This document shows positions 1 to 7,887 of a DNA stretch of 64,000 nucleotides, one piece after another; position 1 is the first letter of the stretch; each line of letters begins with the position of its first letter. The stretch lies in assembly GCF_030687395.1 (NCBI RefSeq), contig NZ_CP117430.1, positions 2,790,001 through 2,854,000 of the forward strand, read 5' to 3'. Position numbers and translations under genes: made by a program. The notes under the pieces are model-generated. The model searched no databases and was not told the DNA's origin. It saw only the letters and a program-made list of their open reading frames with translations. Origin of the DNA: Pseudomonas wuhanensis (GTDB lineage Bacteria; Pseudomonadota; Gammaproteobacteria; Pseudomonadales; Pseudomonadaceae).

Positions 1-1
1 C

Positions 2-352
2 GCCGATCCATTGCGCGATGGTGAATTTGAAGTATTGCGCGGGCGCTGGCTGTGTCTGCGGATACCGGATCTGGGTTTGTCGTGGTTCCTGACGTTGACC
101 CGTGAAGGGTTGCGAATTGCTGAACGCGCCAACGCACATGTGACCATCAGCGGTAACTGGCGCGAGTTTTTATTGCTGGCGAGCCGTCAGGAAGATCCGG
201 ATACGCTGTTCTTTCGCAGGCGTTTGGTGATTGAGGGGGATACGGAGTTGGGGTTGGCGTTGAAGAATCTGATCGACAGTCTGGATCCTGATGTGTTGCC
301 TGTTTGGTTGTGGCGCAATCTGGAGCGGGCGGGGAAGGGGTTGGCGGCCTGA
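2..352 (+). CDS. ubiT: UbiT-like SCP2 accessory protein, 3' part only
   Basis: The reading frame is already open at base 2, so only the C-terminal ~116 residues are visible. They read as a lipid-binding SCP2 domain: a short beta-rich stretch (FEVLRGRWLCLRIPDLG), the conserved ITISG-like segment (VTISGNWREFLLLA), and the segment FFRRRLVIEGDTELGLALKN, typical of the YhbT/UbiT family. Family knowledge: UbiT works with UbiU and UbiV to make ubiquinone without oxygen, which a quinol-dependent nitrate reductase needs in anaerobiosis. That fits the nar genes that follow, although the inverted-repeat element now separates them. Start codon and partners lie outside the window. Confidence 0.8.
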   Translation, partial: ADPLRDGEFEVLRGRWLCLRIPDLGLSWFLTLTREGLRIAERANAHVTISGNWREFLLLASRQEDPDTLFFRRRLVIEGDTELGLALKNLIDSLDPDVLPVWLWRNLERAGKGLAA

Positions 353-423
353 TAGTCGACCTGTTTTTCGGTCGGGGTACATATCCATTTCTGCGGTAAC
401 GGCGGCTTAGGGTTCCGCCCTTA

Positions 424-1798
424 CGGGACTGTCAGAAATTTTGTGTTCGGGCATAACATGTTGAAAAGGAGCATGTATGCCGACCAAAAAGAAACCGGCC
501 TCGGAGGCCAAAACCCAGCTTCCTTCGATTCCGAAGGAGCTGATCGATCAGTTCGTTAAAGGCCCAATGAGCGCCGAGGCGATTCAGGACGCATCCATGG
601 CGTTCAAAAAGGCGCTTATCGAGCGAGCCCTTGGCGCGGAGCTGGGTCACCACCTTGGCTACCCTCAGGGCGCGGAGCGCCCTGAGGAGTCGAGTAACCA
701 GCGCAACGGCAAAAGCAGCAAGACCGTGCTGACCGATGATGGCCCGCTGCGTCTGGACATTCCTCGGGATCGCGATGGCAGCTTCGCGCCAATGCTGATC
801 CCCAAGCATGAGCGTCGGTTCACGGGCTTCGACGACAAAATCATTGCCATGTACGCCCGTGGCATGACCGTCCGAGAGATCCGGGCATTCCTTTCGGAGC
901 AGTACGGGACCGATGTTTCCCATGATTTCATCAGCTCGGTCACTGACGCAGTGTTGGAGGAAGTGACTGCCTGGCAACAACGCCCGCTTGAGCCGATGTA
1001 TCCGGTGATTTTCTTCGATGCGCTGCGGGTCAAAATCCGTGAGGAAGGACTGGTTCGCAACAAGGCCATCTACCTGGCTCTGGGCGTGCTGCCGGACGGC
1101 ACCCGAGACATTTTGGGCATCTGGATTGAGACCACTGAGGGGGCCAAGTTCTGGATGAAGGTCTTCAACGACCTCAAGACCCGTGGCGTTGAGGATGTAT
1201 TGATCGCGGTAACTGACGGCCTTAAAGGCATGCCAGAAGCCTTGAGTGCGGTGTTTCCGACGACGACCTTGCAGACCTGCATCGTGCACCTGATCCGTAA
1301 CAGTCTTGATTACGCCTCCTGGGACAAGCGCCGCGAGTTGGCCAAAGCCCTCAAGCCGGTTTATCAGGCGCTTAACGTTGAAGCTGCCGAGCAAGCTCTG
1401 GACGCATTTGAAACGGGGCCTTGGGGCAAACAATACCCAACAGTCGTAGCCGCTTGGAGACGTGCCTGGGATCGAGTCATCCCGTTTTTTGTCTTCCCGC
1501 CTGCCATCCGAAAAGTGATCTACACCACTAACGCCATCGAGAGCATCAATGCTCAGTTGCGCAAGATCATCAAGACAAGAGGCCACTTCCCGACTGATGA
1601 TGCAGCGACGAAGCTGATCTGGCTGGCACTGCAAAACATCACGGCCAATTGGGGCAGCGCAGCGCACGACTGGAAGAGCGCAATGAATCAGTTTGCGATT
1701 CTTTATGGCGATCGATTTACCAGGTCAAACTGGTGAAATGAGGGCTTGCCTTATGGCAGGCCGTTACCGGCCCGCACACAAAAAATCTGACACTCCCG
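424..1798 (+). mobile_element. IS256-family insertion sequence
   Basis: One transposase gene is bounded by ~26-base imperfect inverted ends: 427-452 (GACTGTCAGAAATTTTGTG...) against the inverse of 1770-1795, with 22 of 26 positions matching. The inverted match can be pushed three bases further out on both sides (CGGGA at 424-428 and TCCCG at 1794-1798). The 12-mer ccgcccttacgg stands directly at both junctions (415-426 and 1796-1807). It contains the target duplication, but the exact IS edge and duplication length (6 to 12 bases) are ambiguous, because the IS end and the target share bases. The insertion sits in the left arm of the long inverted repeat. Confidence 0.9.
477..1736 (+). CDS. IS256-family (mutator-type) transposase
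   Basis: This 419-residue protein has full length for the family and an intact frame. The DDE triad can be read: first Asp in IFFDALRVKIRE (~residue 181), second Asp in AVTDGLKGMPEA (~244), Glu in TTNAIESINAQLRK (~355). The helical insert with the CIVHLIRNSLDY signature, typical of mutator transposases, lies after the second Asp. An AAAGGAG ribosome site precedes the ATG, which was preferred to the near ATG at 473. It acts in cis or trans on the ~26-base ends of the element. No decay is seen, so the copy may still be active. Confidence 0.95.
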   Translation: MPTKKKPASEAKTQLPSIPKELIDQFVKGPMSAEAIQDASMAFKKALIERALGAELGHHLGYPQGAERPEESSNQRNGKSSKTVLTDDGPLRLDIPRDRDGSFAPMLIPKHERRFTGFDDKIIAMYARGMTVREIRAFLSEQYGTDVSHDFISSVTDAVLEEVTAWQQRPLEPMYPVIFFDALRVKIREEGLVRNKAIYLALGVLPDGTRDILGIWIETTEGAKFWMKVFNDLKTRGVEDVLIAVTDGLKGMPEALSAVFPTTTLQTCIVHLIRNSLDYASWDKRRELAKALKPVYQALNVEAAEQALDAFETGPWGKQYPTVVAAWRRAWDRVIPFFVFPPAIRKVIYTTNAIESINAQLRKIIKTRGHFPTDDAATKLIWLALQNITANWGSAAHDWKSAMNQFAILYGDRFTRSNW

Positions 1799-2066
1799 CC
1801 CTTACGGCGGGTTACTTTGAAAAGCGCAAAGTAACCAAACGCTTTCGCCCCTGACGTACGGCCCTTCGCCTAGGCTCAGGGTACCCTCGCTCCGGTCCTG
1901 CTCCGTGGGCCCGCCGCCATCGGCCATCCATGGCCGGGGGCGGCTACCGCGGCATCCTTGCCGCGGTGCCCACTGCGCAGAACCTGCGCTCGGCCTTCCG
2001 ACGGGGCAGATCAAGATCTAAAGCCAAAGCAAAGCAAAGCAAAGCAACAGGAGCTGTTCCCACACT

Positions 2067-2201
2067 GATCGTTCCCACGCTCCGCGTGGGAATGCCGCCG
2101 GGGACGCTCCGCGTCCCGCTCGCGACGCAAGACTTGAGTCCTGCGCACTGGTGACGCGGAACGTCACGGGATGCATTCCCACGCGGAGCGTGGGAACGAT
2201 C
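2067..2201. repeat. Inner inverted pair of a 29-base palindromic repeat
   Basis: The 29-base unit at 2067-2095 (gatcgttcccacgctccgcg then tgggaatgc) is repeated perfectly in inverse orientation at 2173-2201. Each unit is itself palindromic around ccacgctccgcgtgg. The 77 bases between them carry further related pieces (gacgctccgcgtc and gacgcggaacgtc). This unit resembles abundant short intergenic repeats of fluorescent pseudomonads and forms the tip of the larger hairpin. Confidence 0.8.
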
Positions 2202-2552
2202 AACACGCGCAGGCGTTGAGGAAGCAGGCCGGCCGGTAGGCCGCCTCGCGGTGCTTTTGCGGTACTCGCCCCCTCGAGAGGCCGAGTGGAGGTTCTGCGT
2301 AGTGGGCAACCCGGCATGGATGCCGGGTTAGCCGCCCCCGGCCATGGATGGCCGATGGCGGCGGGCCCACGGAGTAGGACCGGAGCGAGGGCATGGCGAG
2401 CCTGGGCGAGCCACCGAACGAAAGGGGCCAAAGCGCTTTGGTTACTTTCGCGCTTTTCGAAAGTGACTCGCTGTAAAAGCGAAACCAATAGTGGCCGTTA
2501 CCGCAGAAATGGATATGTACCCCGACCAAAATTATAGGTCGGCGATCAGTCC

Positions 2553-2580
2553 GTCATCGCGGGCAAGCCCGCTCCCACAG
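2553..2580. repeat. Single REP unit
   Basis: The stretch gtcatcgcgggcaagcccgc followed by tcccacag is the common Pseudomonas REP sequence, with the GGGCAAGCCC core palindrome. It lies between the long repeat element and the stop codon of the DGC-domain gene. No inverted partner is seen nearby, so it is a solitary unit. The same unit occurs as a pair at 18100-18189. Confidence 0.85.
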
Positions 2581-2596
2581 GTTTTTTTGTTGTTCT

Positions 2597-2995
2597 TCAG
2601 GCCATCGTTTCCTGCCGGCTTTCATGCTGGCGAGCATCACTGGCAATCAACTGCTTGATCCCTTCAAACAACTCATCCCCCTGAGCCTCCGTGCAGTCCT
2701 CGCCATAGCGTTTACGCAACCCATAGTGGCTGAGAATCAAGTGCACATCAGCATGCAGCCCATGTTGCTTGAGGCAGTTTTCAACGCATTGCAACGGGCA
2801 GCCATCCAGCGCAAAGATCCGCCGCCCCGAGCGCGCTTTGTTGACCAGCGCCGCCACATGCCCGCCAACACCGACGATGCAGGACATTTCAGCCAGGCCG
2901 CTGCGGTCCAGTCGCACGGCCAGGGTGTTGGCCAGTTGGGCGACATTGGAGCAACCTGAGCAGGAGTAAACCAAAGGCAGGGGTGAACGGGGCAT
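2597..2995 (-). CDS. DGC-domain putative zinc-binding protein
   Basis: The 132-residue protein carries the features of the DGC family (PF08859): YSCSGCSN at the N-terminus, IVGVGGH in the middle, and the name-giving ALDGCPLQC followed by CLKQHG. These cysteines probably bind metal; the function is unknown. The ATG at 2995 is chosen because GGAGAG stands seven bases upstream; an ATG 16 codons earlier has no such site. It lies just downstream of dnr in the same orientation. A gene of this kind sits beside narXL in other pseudomonads (P. aeruginosa PA3880, from memory), so a role linked to anaerobic nitrogen-oxide metabolism is inferred. Confidence 0.8.
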   Translation of the reverse strand: MPRSPLPLVYSCSGCSNVAQLANTLAVRLDRSGLAEMSCIVGVGGHVAALVNKARSGRRIFALDGCPLQCVENCLKQHGLHADVHLILSHYGLRKRYGEDCTEAQGDELFEGIKQLIASDARQHESRQETMA

Positions 2996-3069
2996 TTGCA
3001 CTCTCCGTAGATGGACGCTGCCAGTGTGCAAGGTGCGTGGCATCGCGCCTTGATGACGGTCAATTCCGA

Positions 3070-3744
3070 CTATTGGAACGCCGCCAACTCCTCTTCAGCG
3101 AGAATGCTGATATGGCGACGCTCCATGGCGATCAGGCCGCATTCCACCAGACGATGCAAAATCCGCGAGAAGGTTTCCGGCTGAATCCCCAGCTTCGACG
3201 CCACCAGACGTTTGGACACCTGCAAGACAATCTGGCCGGTCACCGGGTGGCGTTCCTGGAACAGAAAGTTGATGACTCGGCGACTCGCACTGGCCATGGT
3301 CAAGGTATCGATGTCGCGCAGACGCAGGTGCAAGTGAACGCTCATGCTCGCCAGGATCGCCAGACAGACTTTCGGCTGGTCTTCCAGGGCATTGCGGTAA
3401 TGGTTGCCGTCGATACTCACCAGCACGCTGTCCTTCAGCGCGGTGGCGCTCACCGGGTAGAGCCGGGCCTGGCTGAACAGCAAGGCTTCGGCAAAGGTCT
3501 GGCCGGGCTGAATGATCTCTACCAGGTTTTCCTGGCCTTCGCCGGTGAGCCGGTACAACTTGACCTGGCCGCTGACCAGCAGGAAAAAACGCCTGGCCGG
3601 ATCCCCTTGGTGCATGAGGGTGCTGTGACAGGCCAGACGCTTCAGCATCGCCAGCCCGCAGACTTCCTCGAAGACTTTCTCCGGCAGTTGGCTGAACAGA
3701 TGATGACGGCGCAACGTTAAAACGATGGAAGGGTGGGTCAGCAT
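3070..3744 (-). CDS. dnr: Crp/Fnr-family regulator, Dnr type
   Basis: This 224-residue CRP/FNR regulator has an N-terminal cyclic-nucleotide-like beta barrel (about 15-115: LMHQGDPARRFFLLVSGQVKLY), a dimer helix, and a C-terminal winged helix whose recognition helix reads KLGIQPETFSRILHRL. The E-x-x-SR core is typical for binding TTGAT-N4-ATCAA boxes. There is no N-terminal cysteine cluster for a 4Fe-4S centre, which separates it from Anr/Fnr and fits Dnr, the nitric-oxide-responsive regulator of denitrification. The start at 3744 has GGAGG six bases upstream; the longer frame to 3786 lacks a site. It lies next to narL. Confidence 0.85.
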   Translation of the reverse strand: MLTHPSIVLTLRRHHLFSQLPEKVFEEVCGLAMLKRLACHSTLMHQGDPARRFFLLVSGQVKLYRLTGEGQENLVEIIQPGQTFAEALLFSQARLYPVSATALKDSVLVSIDGNHYRNALEDQPKVCLAILASMSVHLHLRLRDIDTLTMASASRRVINFLFQERHPVTGQIVLQVSKRLVASKLGIQPETFSRILHRLVECGLIAMERRHISILAEEELAAFQ

Positions 3745-3830
3745 GGCGTACCTCCGCTGACCGTCATAGTAGAGAGCGCAGGCCAATTGACCTATGCCTC
3801 TGCAGGCCTACCTCCAAGGAGGGATGCCGG

Positions 3831-4478
3831 TCAGCCTGCACTGCGCAGATGCTCCATGGCCCACACCGCCGCCTCCACCCGCGAGCGCAAGCCGAGTTTG
3901 TGCAGCAGGTTTTTCACGTGGACCTTGACCGTCCCTTCGGTGATGCCCAGCTTGTGCCCGATGACCTTGTTGCTGAAGCCGCTGGCGATGGTTTTCAACA
4001 CCTGACGTTCGCGCTCGGTCAGTTCCACCACCGCCTGACGTGCAGGTGCCCGCAGTGCCTGTGCCATGACTTGGGTCAGGCCCGGGCTGATCACCAGGAC
4101 GCCGTTCAAGGCATCGCGGATGTACTGAATCAACAGTTCGGGCTCCATGTCCTTGAGCAGATAACCGTCGGCGTCCAGACGCAGGGCATCGCGAATATCG
4201 TCTTCGGCGTCCGACACGGTGAACAGCAGCACTTTGCCGGTGTAGTGCATCGCCCGCAATCGGCGCAGGGTTTCGATGCCATTCATTTGCGGCATGTTGT
4301 TATCGAGCAGGACCAGATCCGGTTGAAGCGGCTCGATCAGACTGAGTGCTTCTTCACCCTGGCTGGCTTCGCCGACGATCAGGAAATCATCTTCGAGTTC
4401 GAGCATCTGGCGAATGCCGTGACGCATCATCGGGTGGTCGTCTACCAGCAGGATTCTGTGTTGTGGGGACGGGTTCAT
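3831..4478 (-). CDS. narL: Nitrate/nitrite response regulator NarL
   Basis: The protein has 215 residues. The receiver domain (8-125) shows the acidic pair VDDHP, the phospho-acceptor Asp in LVLLDNNMPQMNG (~residue 58) and the Lys in GYLLKDME. A LuxR/GerE helix-turn-helix occupies about 150-210 (LTERERQVLKTIASGFSNK, then GTVKVHVKNLLHKL). This is the full NarL layout. The start overlaps the narX stop by four bases (ATGA), so the two are translationally coupled. It is expected to bind TACYYMT heptamers; two such arrangements lie in the narX-narK1 gap. Confidence 0.95.
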   Translation of the reverse strand: MNPSPQHRILLVDDHPMMRHGIRQMLELEDDFLIVGEASQGEEALSLIEPLQPDLVLLDNNMPQMNGIETLRRLRAMHYTGKVLLFTVSDAEDDIRDALRLDADGYLLKDMEPELLIQYIRDALNGVLVISPGLTQVMAQALRAPARQAVVELTERERQVLKTIASGFSNKVIGHKLGITEGTVKVHVKNLLHKLGLRSRVEAAVWAMEHLRSAG

Positions 4479-6319
4479 GTAGTGCTGCCTTCTGTTTGCT
4501 GCCCGAGAAATTCCGGGTGGAATTCCAGTTGGACACGGGTGCCTTGGGGTTCCCTGGAAAGTATCTGCAGCTGGCCGTGCAAGCTGCGAGCCCGCTCATC
4601 CATGATGTTCAGGCCGTGGTGTTCGCGTTGGTCGACGTTACCGCTGAAGCCGCGACCGTCGTCTTCGATCGACAATCTGACTGTCTCGCCGTCCTGGCGC
4701 AGTTGAAGCCAGGCGTTTTGCGCATGGGCGTGGCGCAGGCAGTTGGAGAGCGCCTCGCGGGTGATCTGCAAAATGTGGATCTGTTCGCTGGCCGATAGCT
4801 GAAAGGCCAGCGTGTCGACGTGCAGATGCACCTGAAACTCTCCCCGACGGGAGAACTCCTCGGCGGTGTCCTTGAGTTCCTGAACCAGTCCCGCGTCGTG
4901 GATCTGCAAGCGAAAAGTCGTCAGCAACTCGCGTAACTGGCGATAGGCATTGTTCAGTCCCTCACGCAATTCGCTGGTGACAGTTTCCAGGGTCTGGGTC
5001 GGTTCGCCCCGGCGCATCAGGGTCTGCATGCGGCTGACTTGCAGCTTCATGTAGGACAGGGCCTGGGCCAGAGAATCGTGCAGCTCGCGGGCGATGATCG
5101 TGCGTTCTTCGAGCAGTAGCAGGCGATGATCCTGTTCCCGTTGGCGCTTGAGCGAGAGCGAGGTGCCGATCAGGTTGGCCAGGGCCTGGATCAGTTGGGT
5201 TTCCCAGGCTTGCATGGGATGCCCGTCGACAAAGTGCGCCTTCAGCTCACCCAGTTCGCTGCCCTGATTGCTGATGCTGAAGGTTTGCGGATTGGCTTTG
5301 TGGTGCTTCTGGCAAGTGGCGCAGTCGCTACTGGCGCAGACTTCGCGGATGTTCGCGCCATGCAGAGAGAGCAACTGCTGGGCCGGTGCCTGCAGTTGGC
5401 CTTGCAGGCACAGCGACAGGCGCAAGCCGGGCAGGCGTTGCTGGAAGCGTCGAATCAGTTCATCCAAACCTTCGGCATTGGCCAGGCGCGTGGCCAGGCT
5501 TCGGCTGCTTTGATACAGAAGCTCCAGGGCGGCATTGGCTTGTTGCAGGTTCAGGGTTTTCTGCCGGACCTGACTTTCCAGGGTGCGATGCGACTCTTCG
5601 ATCGTTTCGGCCATGGTGTTGAAACTCGTGGCCAACTGGCCCAGTTCGTCCTCGGACTGATGGTTGACTCGTACCTTGAAGTCGCCACGACGAAAGCGCT
5701 GGGTTGCGTCCACCAACTCTTTGAGGGGCGTGACGACACCGTACTGCAACTCGTACAAACCGATCAGCAGGACAATCATGGTGGTGAACAAGGCCAGGCC
5801 CTGGATCGCCTGTTGCCAGCCTTGCTTTTGTTCGCTCTGGCGCTGCAACAGGCTGACGAACTGGTTCAGTTGTTCAACGAAGGGCAGGGCCTGGACCTGA
5901 AAGTAGGCGGCATCGCCGCGCAGCAGTGCCGGGAGTAAATCCTCGTTCCATTGTTGCTGGATGTGCCCATAGCTGACTCGCAGGGCGGCGGTTGGGCCAT
6001 CTTCCAGCACGGCCTTGAGTGACTGGCTGGTGAGACGGGTTTGCAGGCTGTCGGTGATGGCGGCGATTTCTGAGGGCGTTGCACCCGCGGCCAGTTTCCA
6101 GCTCAGGTGATAAGTTTCCATGCGCACCGAGCCTGCGGTGTTGATGGCGGCGGCATCGCCCTGGCTGAACCAGGCGATCAGCCCGGCGCTCAACGAACTG
6201 GCGAGGGCGAGTACGGCGATCAGGATCACCGCCAGCCCGGCGCGAGCGGGCAGGGAGCTGCGCAACCAGCGCATCATCGGCTCAGGTCCGGGAAAAAGAT
6301 CAGAAAACAAAGCATGCAA
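4475..6319 (-). CDS. narX: Nitrate sensor histidine kinase NarX
   Basis: This 614-residue membrane sensor has a first transmembrane helix at about 28-50 and then a periplasmic part opening with the P-box for nitrate (INTAGSVRMETYHLSWKL). A second helix near 185-205 is followed by HAMP (PLKELVDATQRFRRGDFKVR). The central module carries the NarX cysteine cluster CASSDCATCQKH, then come HisKA_3 with the phospho-accepting His (IIARELHDSLAQALSYMK) and an HATPase domain (NCLRHAH, IEDDGRGF). No start has a strong ribosome site; the ATG at 6319 is kept, and one at 6277 is a realistic alternative. It phosphorylates NarL. Confidence 0.95.
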   Translation of the reverse strand: MHALFSDLFPGPEPMMRWLRSSLPARAGLAVILIAVLALASSLSAGLIAWFSQGDAAAINTAGSVRMETYHLSWKLAAGATPSEIAAITDSLQTRLTSQSLKAVLEDGPTAALRVSYGHIQQQWNEDLLPALLRGDAAYFQVQALPFVEQLNQFVSLLQRQSEQKQGWQQAIQGLALFTTMIVLLIGLYELQYGVVTPLKELVDATQRFRRGDFKVRVNHQSEDELGQLATSFNTMAETIEESHRTLESQVRQKTLNLQQANAALELLYQSSRSLATRLANAEGLDELIRRFQQRLPGLRLSLCLQGQLQAPAQQLLSLHGANIREVCASSDCATCQKHHKANPQTFSISNQGSELGELKAHFVDGHPMQAWETQLIQALANLIGTSLSLKRQREQDHRLLLLEERTIIARELHDSLAQALSYMKLQVSRMQTLMRRGEPTQTLETVTSELREGLNNAYRQLRELLTTFRLQIHDAGLVQELKDTAEEFSRRGEFQVHLHVDTLAFQLSASEQIHILQITREALSNCLRHAHAQNAWLQLRQDGETVRLSIEDDGRGFSGNVDQREHHGLNIMDERARSLHGQLQILSREPQGTRVQLEFHPEFLGQQTEGSTT

Positions 6320-6358
6320 AGTTCCAGCGTGGGGGTTTGCCGCCGATCCCGGGCGCGC

Positions 6359-6374
6359 TACCTCTAAAGAGTTG
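6359..6374. promoter_or_regulatory. Probable NarL heptamer site near narX
   Basis: TACCTCT matches the TACYYMT heptamer exactly. After two bases it is followed by AGAGTTG, a poor inverse half (AKRRGTA expected). It lies 40 bases upstream of the narX start and could mediate autoregulation. Confidence 0.5.
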
Positions 6375-6455
6375 GCGACAGTTCCTTGTCAGAAAAAGCG
6401 TCGGTTAAAACCCTTAACAAGCTGATAAATAAAGGCTTTTAGGGTTTTTATGCAC

Positions 6456-6471
6456 TACCTCCTTAGAGGTA
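6456..6471. promoter_or_regulatory. NarL 7-2-7 site in the narX-narK1 gap
   Basis: TACCTCCTTAGAGGTA is a near-perfect 7-2-7 arrangement: TACCTCC (one mismatch to TACYYMT), TT, then AGAGGTA (full match to the inverse heptamer). It is centred about 53 bases upstream of the ANR-type box, as in nitrate-activated nar promoters where NarL binds upstream of Fnr/Anr. Confidence 0.8.
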
Positions 6472-6509
6472 GGCAGTACAAGCATAGGCTTATGCCCCCT
6501 TGGGCTTCG

Positions 6510-6523
6510 TTGACATGGGTCAA
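6510..6523. promoter_or_regulatory. ANR/DNR-type box of the narK1 operon promoter
   Basis: TTGACATGGGTCAA fits TTGAT-N4-ATCAA with one mismatch per half and is perfectly symmetrical in its arms. A class-II spacing would put transcription start near 6558, behind a -10-like CACTAG/TCACTA at about 6543-6549, and 25 bases before the narK1 GTG. Confidence 0.75.
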
Positions 6524-6582
6524 GTTTTTGCGGGGTTGGCCTCACTAGTCTGCCGCCATGGCTAACTGACGGGAGAGCATTT

Positions 6583-7887
6583 GTGACCCAACCGCATGTA
6601 CGACAAGGCTTGGTGCTGGGCATGAGCACGCTGGCCTTCACTGTGTGCTTCATGGTCTGGATGATGTTTGCCGTGCTCGGGGTGCCGATCAAGGAATTGC
6701 TCCAGCTCAACGAAACCCAGTTCGGCCTGCTGGCCGCGACCCCGGTGCTGACCGGCTCGCTGGTGCGTTTGCCGCTGGGGTTGCTGACCGACCGTTTTGG
6801 CGGGCGCAGTGTGTTCTTCCTGCTGATGCTGACCTGCGTCGCACCGCTGTACTTGATCAGCCACGCCACCGCCTATTGGCAGTTTTTGGTGCTGGGCTTG
6901 TTCGTCGGCCTGGCCGGCGGCTCGTTCTCGGTCGGGATTGCCTACGTCGCCAAATGGTTCGACAAGGAGAACCAGGGCTTTGCGATGGGCATCTTCGGCG
7001 CTGGTAACGCCGGGGCCGCGGTGACCAAGTTTCTCGCCCCGGCACTGATCGCTGCCGGCAGTTGGCAGCTGGTGCCGAAAGTCTTTAGCGCGATTCTCTT
7101 TATTACCGCGTTGCTGTTCTGGTTTCTCAGTGCCGAGAACAAGGACCACCGCAGTGCCACCGGCGCCAGTCTGCGTGAGCAACTGCGCTCGCTGAAAGAC
7201 CCTGCGGTGTGGCGTTACTGCCAGTACTACTCGATTGTCTTCGGTGGCTACGTGGCCCTGGCCCTGTGGATGACCAAATACTACGTGCAGGAATACGGTT
7301 TCAGCCTGCAAAGCGCGGCGCTGCTGGCGGCCTGTTTTTCCCTGCCCGGTGGTGTGCTGCGTGCCGTCGGCGGCTGGATGTCGGATCGCTGGGGTGCGCA
7401 AAGCGTGACCTGGTGGGTGTTGTGGGTCAGCTGGATCTGCCTGTTCCTGCTCTCGTATCCCCAGACCCAACTGCAAGTGCAGACCATCAACGGCCCGGTG
7501 GATTTCCACATCGGCCTCAATCCTGCGCTGTTCACCGTGCTGCTGTTCGTCATGGGCATCGCCTTCGCGTTCGGCAAGGCCTCAGTCTTCAAATACATCG
7601 CCAATGACTACCCGAAAAACATGGGCGCGGTGTCCGGCATCGTCGGCCTCGCCGGCGGCCTGGGCGGTTTTGTGCTGCCGATCCTGTTCGGCGCCCTGGT
7701 GGACCTCACCGGCGTGCGCTCTTCCTGCTTCATGTTGATGTACGGCGTGGTCTGGGTCTCCCTCACCTGGATGTACTTCAGCGAAATACGCAAAAGCCCG
7801 GTGCTGGGTAAAGCGCCGCTGCTGACCCCGTCCCCGATTTCCAGCATTGCCCTAGGAGAAGAACATGTCCGTTCTGCAAAAGCCTGA
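6583..7887 (+). CDS. narK1: Nitrate/nitrite MFS transporter NarK1
   Basis: The product is 434 residues of major-facilitator type with about 12 membrane segments. The nitrate signatures are visible: the first one around residues 141-160 (GAGNAGAAVTKFLAPAL) and the second near 350 (GIVGLAGGLGGFVLPILFG). Arginine in TGSLVRLPLG matches the substrate-binding arginine of NarK helix 2. Translation starts at GTG with GGGAGAG seven bases upstream. In pseudomonads NarK1 types are thought to be nitrate/proton symporters; that assignment is by order and sequence type only. It is first in the nar operon and overlaps narK2 by 23 bases. Confidence 0.9.
   Translation: MTQPHVRQGLVLGMSTLAFTVCFMVWMMFAVLGVPIKELLQLNETQFGLLAATPVLTGSLVRLPLGLLTDRFGGRSVFFLLMLTCVAPLYLISHATAYWQFLVLGLFVGLAGGSFSVGIAYVAKWFDKENQGFAMGIFGAGNAGAAVTKFLAPALIAAGSWQLVPKVFSAILFITALLFWFLSAENKDHRSATGASLREQLRSLKDPAVWRYCQYYSIVFGGYVALALWMTKYYVQEYGFSLQSAALLAACFSLPGGVLRAVGGWMSDRWGAQSVTWWVLWVSWICLFLLSYPQTQLQVQTINGPVDFHIGLNPALFTVLLFVMGIAFAFGKASVFKYIANDYPKNMGAVSGIVGLAGGLGGFVLPILFGALVDLTGVRSSCFMLMYGVVWVSLTWMYFSEIRKSPVLGKAPLLTPSPISSIALGEEHVRSAKA

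Larger units (their letters stand above)
370..2527. repeat. Long nested imperfect inverted-repeat element interrupted by an IS
   Basis: The outermost 34 bases (370-403, beginning ggtcggggtacatatcc) recur perfectly inverted at 2494-2527. Inside them, 1881-2005 is clearly similar to the inverse of about 2281-2400 (shared blocks around gtgggcccgccgccatcggc and ggccatccatggccggggg). The centre holds a second inverted pair, 2067-2095 and 2173-2201. Without the inserted IS, the element would be roughly 0.8 kb and could fold into one long hairpin. Similarity weakly continues outside the perfect ends. No convincing gene lies in the non-IS part; its short ORFs follow the repeat symmetry on both strands. 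It is probably a dispersed Pseudomonas intergenic repeat, but copy number cannot be seen here. Confidence 0.8.

Noticed and set aside
432..1667. Antisense reading frame of 411 codons across the transposase gene
   Set aside because: The plus strand encodes a complete IS256-family transposase with its catalytic residues; the antisense product shows no domain.
1930..2537. Several ORFs in both strands of the inverted-repeat element
   Set aside because: They mirror the symmetry of the repeat, overlap one another and have no ribosome sites; treated as non-coding repeat.
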